From Acidobacteriota bacterium (lineage in GTDB: Bacteria; Acidobacteriota; Polarisedimenticolia; JBFMGF01), in the NCBI GenBank assembly GCA_040752675.1, contig JBFMGF010000054.1, forward strand, positions 1 to 32,000: a stretch of 32,000 nt of DNA, written 5' to 3'. Below, piece by piece: positions 6,614 through 14,979 of this stretch. Below the pieces are notes generated by a model. The model did no database searches and was not told the DNA's origin. It saw nothing but the letters and a program-made list of their open reading frames with translations. Position 1 is the first letter of the stretch. Every line of letters begins with the position of its first letter. Position numbers and translations under genes: made by a program.

Positions 6614-8380
6614 TTACTTCTTGATCTGTGTTGAGGAGACGAAAGAGCGGCTGCTCAATCCTTCGCAAGTAACGCCCTCGACGTAGTAATAATACTTCAC
6701 AGATCCTCTGGCGCTGTCATCGATGAATTTGTAAATGATAGGAGTGGAAGAGTCTCCCAAGGCCGGTATGATGATTTCATTGATTCTGGAGAAGTTCTTT
6801 TCCGGTTCAACGCTTCTGTAAACGTTCCATCCATAGAGGTTAGTCTCGGAACCGGTCTCCCAGAGTATCGCGATCTTTCCATCTTCTTCAGAGGTGTTGA
6901 AGAAATTGAACTCAAAAGGATAAGACGGATCGTGGGAAGCCATGTAGCTGTATTTTCCGCTGGATTCATCCTTGCAATCGATATTCTTGACGATCATGAT
7001 CACTTCAGAAACTCTCTCCCATGGAACCCCGATCGTTCCATATCCTGCTGGACTTAGATCCATCTTCGCTTTGAAATAGTAAGGCGGATTATCGGACACG
7101 ATGAGCATGTCCACATCCCAGCGGCAGCTCTGGTCGCCATCGAAGCTCACGATTAGCGCTCCGCGTGTTCGTTCGCTCTCGAATCTTATGAAGGACATCC
7201 CGAGAGATTCCAGAGGGTTATCAACTTGGATCCCGGCTACAGGATAGCAGGAATACGAAGAATCAAATTCCGGATCGGGAAGGAGTCCAGCAAAAAGGAA
7301 ATGATTTCCGTCATCGCGGCTTCCCGTGAAATGGTTCCAGATGGCGTAGTCTGAGAAGTTTTCCTGAAGGGTGCCATGCCCTTCCCTCTCGAGTACCTTC
7401 GCGAAGACTTCCAGGAGAGAAGCTTCCGGAAAGAGTTCCATTTCTTCCCAGATCTTTCTTACGAGATTCACATCCTTCTCACCCAGAAAGAAAGTCCACA
7501 GGGTGTTTCCCTGGAATAATCTGATGTCATCAGTGTTCAACGCCTTTCCTTTCGAGTGCAATCGGAAGGCAATGCTATCCAGATATTTAGGAAGAGTATG
7601 ATAGAGCCTGTCCTCCAACCATATTGCCGCAGCCTCGGTCCACCAGGATTCATTTTTTAAGGAGTATGCCAGCGTAATGGCGTGCGCATACTGGTGGGCT
7701 GCTGAAGATTTAAGGATGATGCTATCACCAAGGATCATGTTGTCGATCATGATGAAGCTCGCTGCCCGATTTTCGCTGGAAGATGAGACGTCTTGAACAG
7801 GAATGGTTGCTCCTGTTGCCTTTCCTCCAAGATTGAGGACGAAAACCTCGCAGGGTTTTCCCGGAGCGAACCGATCGATAGGATTGCGATAACCCAGCAT
7901 CTCGATGTAGAACCTTCTTGCCTCTTCCAGGGCTTCTCCAATCGTCTCCACATAATCCGGGATGGAATTCTTGTTGTGATCCGGCAGGGGCACGGCATCT
8001 ATCGTGCCACGATCTTTCGTGTAGTGGATGAGGAAGTTCCCTTCCGGGGTTCTGTGGATGCTTTCATCCTGCAGTGATGGCTTTGTCATAAGGTATTTCA
8101 GAAAAGGATTGAACCGGGAATCATCTGCAGAAGCCGCTTCCTTCACGTTAAGGATGGAGATAGTGGCACAATCCACGGGCGGGTCCGGGCTGTTAATCGC
8201 GTAAGCCACTGAATCAATGACTTGTCTTGCCGCTTCTTCTCTGTTCAATTCTGGTGCCGGGTAATACCCCGGATCGGCGTTGAGATTAGATGCAAGGGAA
8301 CCGATAAACGCAGAACAGGCGAGAAATATGAAAGAAAAAAATAAAGTGCAATTCCGTCCGCTCATCTGCACGTTGCCCAT
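6614..8380 (-). CDS. Secreted MXAN_6640-like putative metalloprotease with HQxxH in place of HExxH
   Basis: The 588-residue protein begins with a signal peptide (hydrophobic core about residues 12-30). It continues with a segment ending DHNKNSIPDYVETI and the FYIEMLGYRNP/CEVFVLNLG region typical of the MXAN_6640 family of exported putative metalloproteases. The expected zinc motif appears as His229-Gln230-Tyr-Ala-His233, with a downstream WWTEA (Glu249) as likely third ligand. Gln therefore stands where the general-base Glu should be, so the protein may bind zinc but be inactive. The C-terminal part (about 490-588) is fibronectin-like: GWNVYRSVEPEKNFSRIN, then KYYYYVEG. The start at 8380 is supported by a near-consensus promoter ending about ten bases upstream. 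An internal ATG at 8365 also has no ribosome site. The family name rests on recall, not a search. Confidence 0.7.
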   Translation of the reverse strand: MGNVQMSGRNCTLFFSFIFLACSAFIGSLASNLNADPGYYPAPELNREEAARQVIDSVAYAINSPDPPVDCATISILNVKEAASADDSRFNPFLKYLMTKPSLQDESIHRTPEGNFLIHYTKDRGTIDAVPLPDHNKNSIPDYVETIGEALEEARRFYIEMLGYRNPIDRFAPGKPCEVFVLNLGGKATGATIPVQDVSSSSENRAASFIMIDNMILGDSIILKSSAAHQYAHAITLAYSLKNESWWTEAAAIWLEDRLYHTLPKYLDSIAFRLHSKGKALNTDDIRLFQGNTLWTFFLGEKDVNLVRKIWEEMELFPEASLLEVFAKVLEREGHGTLQENFSDYAIWNHFTGSRDDGNHFLFAGLLPDPEFDSSYSCYPVAGIQVDNPLESLGMSFIRFESERTRGALIVSFDGDQSCRWDVDMLIVSDNPPYYFKAKMDLSPAGYGTIGVPWERVSEVIMIVKNIDCKDESSGKYSYMASHDPSYPFEFNFFNTSEEDGKIAILWETGSETNLYGWNVYRSVEPEKNFSRINEIIIPALGDSSTPIIYKFIDDSARGSVKYYYYVEGVTCEGLSSRSFVSSTQIKK

Positions 8381-8389
8381 TTATTTTAA

Positions 8390-8418
8390 ATTATATGGTG
8401 ACAACCCTTTTCCGTCAA
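8390..8418 (-). promoter_or_regulatory. Near-consensus promoter of the MXAN_6640-like gene, almost leaderless
   Basis: On the minus strand TTGACG (8413-8418), 17-bp spacer and perfect TATAAT (8390-8395). Initiation is expected at about 8383, only about three bases before the ATG at 8380, and no ribosome site is possible in that space. Confidence 0.7.
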
Positions 8419-8453
8419 GGAAACTATTCATTTATTATGGAATGATAGCGTCA

Positions 8454-8482
8454 TTGAAGCAAGGGTGGGAATTTTATATACT
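8454..8482 (+). promoter_or_regulatory. Sigma70-type promoter of argS
   Basis: TTGAAG (8454-8459), 17-bp spacer, TATACT (8477-8482). Initiation near 8489 leaves a 12-nt leader with GGGAG (8491-8495) five bases before the ATG at 8501. The -35 lies 35 bp from the -35 of the divergent promoter at 8390-8418. Confidence 0.65.
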
Positions 8483-8500
8483 TTGCGCTCGGGAGCAATA

Positions 8501-10456
8501 ATGCTGACGGCAGCGGTCGTAAAAAATATCCTTTCCGATGCGATCAGGAAGAAATTTAGATTAGAGATCGATGCCGCCATCGAGTATCCTCCAAGACCCG
8601 ATTTCGGAGACATGGCGACCCCAGTGGCCTTTGAGATCGCAAGAACGCTTAAAAAGGCACCAAGGCTGATAGCCGAGGAGATCGCGGCCACCCTGGAGAA
8701 ACCTCCAGAGATCGACAGAGTCCAAATCGCCGGAGGGGGATACATCAATATCTTCTTCAACAGGACGGAATTTACGAAGTCGCTCTTCGCCAGCACTGCG
8801 GCGCCAGAGACGGATGAAAGCCGAGGCTCTGTCAAGATCGTCGTGGAGCACACCAACATCAATCCCAATAAGGCCGCCCATATCGGACATCTGAGAAATG
8901 CCGTCCTCGGGGACACTCTGAGCCGCGTCCTTCGCCACCTCGGATACTGCGTCGAGGTGCAGAATTACATCGATGATACTGGAGTCCAGGTGGCGGACCT
9001 CGTCGTCGGGTTCCAGCATCTTCTGAATTACGACCTTGAAAAGATTATGACCATCAACGGTAAATTCGACTACTTCTGCTGGGATCTCTATTCACGAGTA
9101 ACTGCCTACTACGAAGAGAATCCCGATAAGATCGAGCTTCGCGAAAGAGCATTGAAGGCCATCGAGGAGGGGAACAACGAAACGGCCCGCCTTGCCTCTT
9201 ATCTTGCCAATCGGATCGTTCATCATCATCTCGCAACGATGGAAAGAATTGGAGTCATATACGATCTGCTCGTCTGGGAAAGCCATGTCATTTCCATGAA
9301 GTTCTGGGAGAAAGCGCTCCAGCTGCTCAAGGAAAAGAAGGCCATTTATTTCTGCGAGGAGGGGAAGAACAGCGGGTGTTGGGTGATGAACTTTCCCGTC
9401 TTCTCCGACTCTGAGATGGTTGATGAATCTGAGAAGATCATCGTCCGGAGCAACGGCACAGCCACCTACGTGGGGAAGGATATCGCCTATCAACTCTGGA
9501 AATTCGGACTCCTTGGAAAAGACTTCCTCTACAGGAAATGGCGCAGCTACGACGCGGAAAGAGCCATCTGGTCAACGTCGCCTAAATTCATCGAGGCTTC
9601 ACATCCCGGCTTCGGCAAGGCCGATCAAGTTGTCAATGTCATCGACGTGAGGCAGTCCTACCTCCAGAGGATTGTAAAGGAGGGATTGATGCTTCTCGGG
9701 TTTACAAAAGAGGGAGAGAACTCCGTGCACTTCTCTTACGAGATGGTAGCCCTGAGCCCCCGATGCGCACTCGAGATGGGATTTGAAGTTTCCGAAGAAG
9801 ATAAGGCCAGGCCTTATATCGAGATGTCGGGAAGGAAGGGACAGGGGGTTAAGGCCGATGATCTCCTTGACAAACTGCTCGAGGGAGCCCTGAGGGAGGT
9901 CAAGTCAAGGAATCCGGATATGGGACAGGAAGCCATCGAGAACATCGCCAGAAATGTTGCTTCGGGAGCTCTGCGCTACTTCATGCTCAAGTTCACGCGG
10001 AATAAGGTGATCTCGTTCGACTTTGCCAATGCCCTCAATTTCGATGGCGAGACCGGTCCCTACATTCAGTACTCTGCCGTCCGGGCAAGGAACATCTTCA
10101 ACAAGATGAAAGAGCGAGAGAGCTTCCACGAAAAAGAGATCGAGAGGATGGCCGATCAGATCAGTTTCGAATCTCTTGATCCAGCCGGATCACAGGATCA
10201 CTGGGAGATCGTGATTTTTATCTCCAAGATGGATGAAATCCTCGAGTGCTCCACGAACACCCTTGAGCTCTCCGCAGTCGCAAAATACTGCTTCATGCTT
10301 GCACAGAAATTCAACTCTTTCTACCAGAAGTACCCCGTCATGAAGGAGAAGGACCCCGCGATTAAGAAGCTCCGTATCATCATCACGCATCTATTCATCA
10401 TAAGGCTTACGAAAGCCCTCGAACTGATGGGCATCGCAGTGCCTTCCCGCATGTAA
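8501..10456 (+). CDS. argS: Arginyl-tRNA synthetase
   Basis: The 651-residue cytoplasmic class I aminoacyl-tRNA synthetase charges tRNA-Arg with arginine. It has the N-terminal additional domain (FGDMATPVAFEIAR, GGGYINIFF), the HIGH signature as HIGHLRNA at about residues 127-134, and the YIDDTGVQVADLV block. A KMSKS-like MSGRKGQGV lies near 442-450. The C-terminal DALR anticodon domain begins near the GPYIQYSAVRARNI segment. It is longer than the roughly 577 residues of E. coli ArgS, with extra sequence in the region between HIGH and MSGRKG. I chose the ATG at 8501 over an in-frame ATG at 8465 because the latter lies inside the promoter spacer, while 8501 has a GGGAG ribosome site. Confidence 0.95.
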   Translation: MLTAAVVKNILSDAIRKKFRLEIDAAIEYPPRPDFGDMATPVAFEIARTLKKAPRLIAEEIAATLEKPPEIDRVQIAGGGYINIFFNRTEFTKSLFASTAAPETDESRGSVKIVVEHTNINPNKAAHIGHLRNAVLGDTLSRVLRHLGYCVEVQNYIDDTGVQVADLVVGFQHLLNYDLEKIMTINGKFDYFCWDLYSRVTAYYEENPDKIELRERALKAIEEGNNETARLASYLANRIVHHHLATMERIGVIYDLLVWESHVISMKFWEKALQLLKEKKAIYFCEEGKNSGCWVMNFPVFSDSEMVDESEKIIVRSNGTATYVGKDIAYQLWKFGLLGKDFLYRKWRSYDAERAIWSTSPKFIEASHPGFGKADQVVNVIDVRQSYLQRIVKEGLMLLGFTKEGENSVHFSYEMVALSPRCALEMGFEVSEEDKARPYIEMSGRKGQGVKADDLLDKLLEGALREVKSRNPDMGQEAIENIARNVASGALRYFMLKFTRNKVISFDFANALNFDGETGPYIQYSAVRARNIFNKMKERESFHEKEIERMADQISFESLDPAGSQDHWEIVIFISKMDEILECSTNTLELSAVAKYCFMLAQKFNSFYQKYPVMKEKDPAIKKLRIIITHLFIIRLTKALELMGIAVPSRM

Positions 10457-10557
10457 CGCTCAATCGCAACGCCCTAATGAGTGTCCATTGGCTTTTTGGA
10501 ATCTTTCATCCCTTCGCTCCACAGCCTCTTAGGAATTTTGCTGTTTGCGGAAATGAT

Positions 10558-10586
10558 TTGACCGTCTGGATGCGTTATGCTATTTT
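10558..10586 (+). promoter_or_regulatory. Probable promoter of the ferredoxin gene
   Basis: TTGACC (10558-10563), 17-bp spacer, TATTTT (10581-10586). It is followed by AGGGAGG (10616-10622) five bases before the ATG at 10628. The rest of the 171-bp gap after argS shows no clear terminator. Confidence 0.5.
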
Positions 10587-10600
10587 TAATGATTCTTTAA

Positions 10601-10873
<273 letters not shown>

Positions 10874-10933
10874 CGCCAAAAACAACTCTATTGAATAAAA
10901 AACTCCCGCGCTGCATCGATGCAACTGCCTTTC

Positions 10934-10962
10934 TTGATACAGCTTATTCCCTATGTTACTAT
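10934..10962 (+). promoter_or_regulatory. Possible promoter of the S55-propeller-transporter operon
   Basis: TTGATA (10934-10939), 17-bp spacer, TACTAT (10957-10962). Initiation near 10969 sits just before GGAG (10971-10974), which is seven bases from the ATG at 10982. The -10 is only 4/6. Confidence 0.4.
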
Positions 10963-10981
10963 CTTCAAACGGAGTCTTCAG

Positions 10982-12808
10982 ATGCACCCGATGCCTTTAA
11001 GAATTCGATTGCTCCAATTATGGATCTTCTCTCTTATTATCTTCACCTTGCTTTTCTTTTCTGCCTCTGTCTTTGCAGAGATTGACATCATCAAATTCGA
11101 AGATGTCCGAGCTGGCATGAAGGGTGTCGGAAAGACGGTTTTTGGTGGAACTAAAGTGGAAGAGTTCCAGGTCGAAATCCTCGGCAAACTGGAGAAGGTC
11201 GGACCAAAACAGAACATAATTCTGGCAAGACTTTCAGGAGGCCCACTGGGAGAGACCGGTGTTTTGAGCGGGATGAGCGGAAGCCCGGTTTACATCGATG
11301 GAAAGCTTGTCGGAGCCACTGCCTTCATGTGGGGATTCTCAAAGGAGGCCATCGCAGGTATCACGCCCATCGAGGAGATGCTTCAAATAGAGAAAAGTCC
11401 AGGAGGAGCGGTACACACTAGCATCTCTTCATCCCGGGCTGCAGGGATATCGACACTGTTTGATCCTGAACGACTGAAGAGCTTTTTGAAAAACTCTTTT
11501 TTTTCAAACATGGAGGCCGGGATGATCCCCGGAAGCCTCTCTCCCATCGGGATGCCACTGGTCGTTTCCGGATTCAACAGTAATTACATCCCTGAGCTCG
11601 AGAAAACGCTGTCAGGAACCATCCTCTCTCCGATGCAGGTCGGAGGAAGTTCGAAAAATACAACGGATGTCAAACCTAAACTGGAGCCGGGGTCCGCCGT
11701 GGGGATCCAGCTCATAAAAGGGGATATCAACCTTTCCGCAGTGGGTACGGTAACGGCCGTCGACGGGGACAGGATTCTGGCTTTCGGACATCCACTTTTC
11801 AACATCGGACGGATCGACATACCGATGACTGCGGCAAAAGTGGAGACGCTTCTTCCCAATCTGGCCGCATCCTTCAAGATAGCGGACACTACGACAGAGA
11901 TTGGCACATTCACGGAAGACAGGGCATCGGGCATGGCAGGAAGGCTCGGTCAGAAATCGAAAACGATCCCGGTGCGTGTGGAAATCTCAACCGAGAACAA
12001 AAAATCCATCTCTTACAGTTTTGACGTCATCGATCACAAGCTTCTCACCCCCGTCCTCCTATTCCACTCCCTCAACAGCATCCTCTCTTCCGCAGAAAAA
12101 GAGTACGGGGATGCGACTATCGGCTTCAAGGAAGGGTCAATGATCAGACTCTCGGAAGAGAGAAGCGTGAATCTGGTCAACCTCTATTCCGGTGATTACT
12201 CGAAATTCATTTCCACGGCCACGCTGGCATTCATCACATATCTGCTCATGGACAATGAATATTCGGAGTCCCGCATCGAAGGGATCAACCTCCTTCTTGA
12301 CTATTTTCATTCCAAGAAGATGGCAAGGCTCGGGAGGGTCTGGTGCGATCGGAGCAGGATCAAGCCGGGCGAGAAGCTCCAGGTCAGCATCTCAGTCAAA
12401 CCCTATCGCGGAAGAGAGATCACCGAAGTGAAGGAAGTGCAGATTCCTGAAGAGATTCCTCCCGGGAAGCTCTATCTTCAGGTAGGCGACGCCTATGTAC
12501 TGAGCAGGATGGAAGCTCAGGAAGAGATGTTCGTTCCAAGAGATTTCGACCATCTTCTCTGGCTTCTCAACAACCTCAGGACAAATGACAAAATCTACCT
12601 CCTGTTCATGAGGGAAGATCGCGGGATCCTCATACGCGGGGTCAGGCTTCCAAATCTTCCCATCTCCCGTTCCTCCATCATCATCAGGCCGCAGACGAAG
12701 GGAAACTATCTCGTCATGGACGAACGAGCGGTCCTGGAGGAATCGATCAAGATGGACTATACCATCGAGGGTTACAAAAAGATCGCTCTGGACGTCGAGG
12801 AAAAATGA
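10982..12808 (+). CDS. Exported SpoIVB-like (S55) serine peptidase-domain protein
   Basis: The 608-residue protein starts with a long hydrophobic export signal (LLQLWIFSLIIFTLLFFSASVFA). It then has an N-terminal RAGMKGVGKTVFGG segment and GMSGSPVYIDGKLVGA, with Ser101 matching the nucleophile context of SpoIVB (GMSGSP). A VGTVTAVDGDRILAFGHPLF block places a candidate catalytic His at 270. SpoIVB cleaves proteins outside the cytoplasmic membrane during sporulation signalling; homologues outside spore formers have no settled role. Here the Ser motif precedes the His motif, the reverse of SpoIVB, so the domain looks permuted or rearranged. The start at 10982 has GGAG seven bases upstream; an in-frame ATG at 10919 lies before the promoter. 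The stop overlaps the next ATG as ATGA, so translation is coupled to the propeller gene. Confidence 0.78.
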   Translation: MHPMPLRIRLLQLWIFSLIIFTLLFFSASVFAEIDIIKFEDVRAGMKGVGKTVFGGTKVEEFQVEILGKLEKVGPKQNIILARLSGGPLGETGVLSGMSGSPVYIDGKLVGATAFMWGFSKEAIAGITPIEEMLQIEKSPGGAVHTSISSSRAAGISTLFDPERLKSFLKNSFFSNMEAGMIPGSLSPIGMPLVVSGFNSNYIPELEKTLSGTILSPMQVGGSSKNTTDVKPKLEPGSAVGIQLIKGDINLSAVGTVTAVDGDRILAFGHPLFNIGRIDIPMTAAKVETLLPNLAASFKIADTTTEIGTFTEDRASGMAGRLGQKSKTIPVRVEISTENKKSISYSFDVIDHKLLTPVLLFHSLNSILSSAEKEYGDATIGFKEGSMIRLSEERSVNLVNLYSGDYSKFISTATLAFITYLLMDNEYSESRIEGINLLLDYFHSKKMARLGRVWCDRSRIKPGEKLQVSISVKPYRGREITEVKEVQIPEEIPPGKLYLQVGDAYVLSRMEAQEEMFVPRDFDHLLWLLNNLRTNDKIYLLFMREDRGILIRGVRLPNLPISRSSIIIRPQTKGNYLVMDERAVLEESIKMDYTIEGYKKIALDVEEK

Positions 12809-14979
12809 AAGAGAGCATTCTTCTCTATCCGATCATTCTCATCTCTATATCTCTTCCATTTCAGCCGGCTCAATCCTCCGAAGTGAAATTCTGGACGGAA
12901 TCGGAACGCGGCCATCTTGAAAAGGGAACGCATCAGGGGATTTCTTTTCCGGGATCCGGCGGAATGATGCTTTCTCCCCGAGTCAAACCCCTCGGTGAAA
13001 CGACGCTGCCCGATGGTCTGTCCCCTTTCTTCTGGTGCCAGGTTGTCGATTCTGCGGGAAACATCTTCGTTGGAAGCGGCAATGATGGCATCATCTATAA
13101 GATCACGAAAGAGGGGAAAGTCTCCATATTCTTCAAGGCTGACGAGAGCGAGGTGACAGCCCTGGCGATGGATGACAATGAGGACATCTATGCGGGAACT
13201 TCACCGATGGGGAAGATATACAGGATCACCAAAAGCGGCAACCATGAAATCTTCTCCGAACCTCAGGAGAGGTACATCTGGTCTCTGGCCTTTCATCCCA
13301 GGGGGAACCTCTTTGCAGCCACAGGAGAGAGAGGTCTCATCCTCAACATCTCAAAGAATGGAGAGTACCAGGTTTTCTTTGACAGCGATGAGTCTCACAT
13401 CGTTTCGCTGGCCATCGACGGTGATGGCAATCTCCTTGCCGGTTCCGACAGGAAAGGGATTCTGTACAAGATCAGCCTTGAAGGAACAGCCAACGTCCTC
13501 CTGGCCTCGGACAGGAGCGAGGTTTCCTCTATCACAATCGGACAGGACGGGACTGTATACGCATCGATGATCTCCCATCTCGAACTTGAGCCTCCTTCGC
13601 CTCCCCTGCTATTCAAGCTGCAGGAGCTTATCCCGGCATCTGAGTTCGAGAGGAAGGTCGCCGAGTCAACGATGGAGGAAACTCCCGGCAAGAAGTTCAC
13701 GGCTGTCGTGGAAGGATTCCCTCTTCCGGAAAAGAAAAGGGGGCCGGAAAGGCCGAGATCTGTCATCCATGCCATCTCCAGGGGAGTCGACGCGCGGCCT
13801 CTTCTCAAGCTCGACCATGAAAATATCTATACGCTATGCGCGGGAAAGGATGGCAGGATCTATTTTGGAACGGGAGAACCCGGGAGGATCTACCGGCTGG
13901 AAGAAGATGGAAGAGCAACCCTTCTCTTCAAGCTCCCGGAAGCCCAAGTGATTTCCATAATACCCTCCAGGAATTCCGGGCTTTCTATGGTGACGAGCAA
14001 CATGGGAAAAGCCTACCATCTCAGCCAGGAACTGGAAAGTTCGGGTACCTTCGTCTCGAGACCCTTCGATACGGGAATGCGGTCCGAATGGGGAAAGATG
14101 CGATGCAGTGTGGAACAAAAAGATGGAACGAGGATCGAGATCTATACAAGGTCCGGGAACACTGAGACTCCTGATTCCGGATGGAGCGAATGGTCGAGAT
14201 CTATGAATCCTCTTGCTCCGGGAAAGATAGAATCGCCTCCCGCGCGCTTCGTCCAGTGGAAGGCTCATCTTTCGAGGATCGACCCGGGGAAGTCTCCCAT
14301 CCTTTACAGCGTAACCATACCCTATCTCCAGTTCAATGCAGCGCCCGAGATCGGGTCGCTATCGATCCTCAAGGCAGGGCAATTCCTCGAGGCCGAGCAG
14401 GAACCGCCTCCTGGATCCTCTTCTGAGAAAGGAAAGAGAAAGATAGAAAGGGGTGAGAAGGGAATCTCCTGGCAGGCATCCGACCCCAACGGTGATTCCA
14501 TTCTCTTCACCATCTTTTTCAGGCCGGAGACGCGAGATGATTGGACGAAACTAGACGAAGTCCGAGGGAAGAATTTTTATCTATGGAACCATTCGGGAGT
14601 GCCGGATGGTCTGTACCGGATAAAGGTCAGGGCAGACGACTCCCCTTCCAATTTTGCAGGTGAAGAAAGATTTTTCGAGATCCAGTCAGAGCCCTTTACC
14701 GTTGATGGCACTCCCCCGGAAATGAAGATTGTCAGGAAGAGCGTCGAAGGGCAGAGGCTTTTCATTGATCTCCATGTCGAAGATGCGACGGGAAAGGTTC
14801 AGAAAGTCCTTTACTCCATTGATCGAAAGGACTGGAGCCTGGCAAAGCCGGAAGATAGAATCTGCGATTCTCCGGAGGAGACATTCAGCTTCTCAGTCGA
14901 TCTTAAGGAATCGGACAGGGTGTATCTGAAATGCCTCGATGACTCCATGAATGAATCCTCACTGGAAATCACCAGATGA
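12805..14979 (+). CDS. Exported beta-propeller protein with Ig-like C-terminal region (unknown function)
   Basis: The 724-residue protein has a signal peptide (ILLYPIILISISLPFQPAQS). Propeller blades of about 40 residues follow, each with a pattern such as GNIFVGSGNDGIIYKITKEG, EDIYAGTSPMGKIYRITKSG and GNLLAGSDRKGILYKISLEG. A Pro/Lys-rich insertion (about 265-325) interrupts the propeller before the last blades (GRIYFGTGEPGRIYRLEEDG). The C-terminal third resembles beta-sandwich domains: SWQASDPNGDSILFTIFF, a YRIKVRADDSP segment and VDGTPPEMKI. The protein should sit in the periplasm or on the cell surface. It overlaps the S55 gene by four bases upstream and the peptide-binding gene by four downstream. 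This implies joint production, perhaps as a substrate-recognition or scaffold partner of the S55 protein. No enzymatic motif is visible. Confidence 0.72.
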   Translation: MKESILLYPIILISISLPFQPAQSSEVKFWTESERGHLEKGTHQGISFPGSGGMMLSPRVKPLGETTLPDGLSPFFWCQVVDSAGNIFVGSGNDGIIYKITKEGKVSIFFKADESEVTALAMDDNEDIYAGTSPMGKIYRITKSGNHEIFSEPQERYIWSLAFHPRGNLFAATGERGLILNISKNGEYQVFFDSDESHIVSLAIDGDGNLLAGSDRKGILYKISLEGTANVLLASDRSEVSSITIGQDGTVYASMISHLELEPPSPPLLFKLQELIPASEFERKVAESTMEETPGKKFTAVVEGFPLPEKKRGPERPRSVIHAISRGVDARPLLKLDHENIYTLCAGKDGRIYFGTGEPGRIYRLEEDGRATLLFKLPEAQVISIIPSRNSGLSMVTSNMGKAYHLSQELESSGTFVSRPFDTGMRSEWGKMRCSVEQKDGTRIEIYTRSGNTETPDSGWSEWSRSMNPLAPGKIESPPARFVQWKAHLSRIDPGKSPILYSVTIPYLQFNAAPEIGSLSILKAGQFLEAEQEPPPGSSSEKGKRKIERGEKGISWQASDPNGDSILFTIFFRPETRDDWTKLDEVRGKNFYLWNHSGVPDGLYRIKVRADDSPSNFAGEERFFEIQSEPFTVDGTPPEMKIVRKSVEGQRLFIDLHVEDATGKVQKVLYSIDRKDWSLAKPEDRICDSPEETFSFSVDLKESDRVYLKCLDDSMNESSLEITR

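Noticed and set aside
8465-8500. Upstream ATG for argS at 8465
   Set aside because: It lies between the -35 and -10 of the argS promoter; the ATG at 8501 has a ribosome site.
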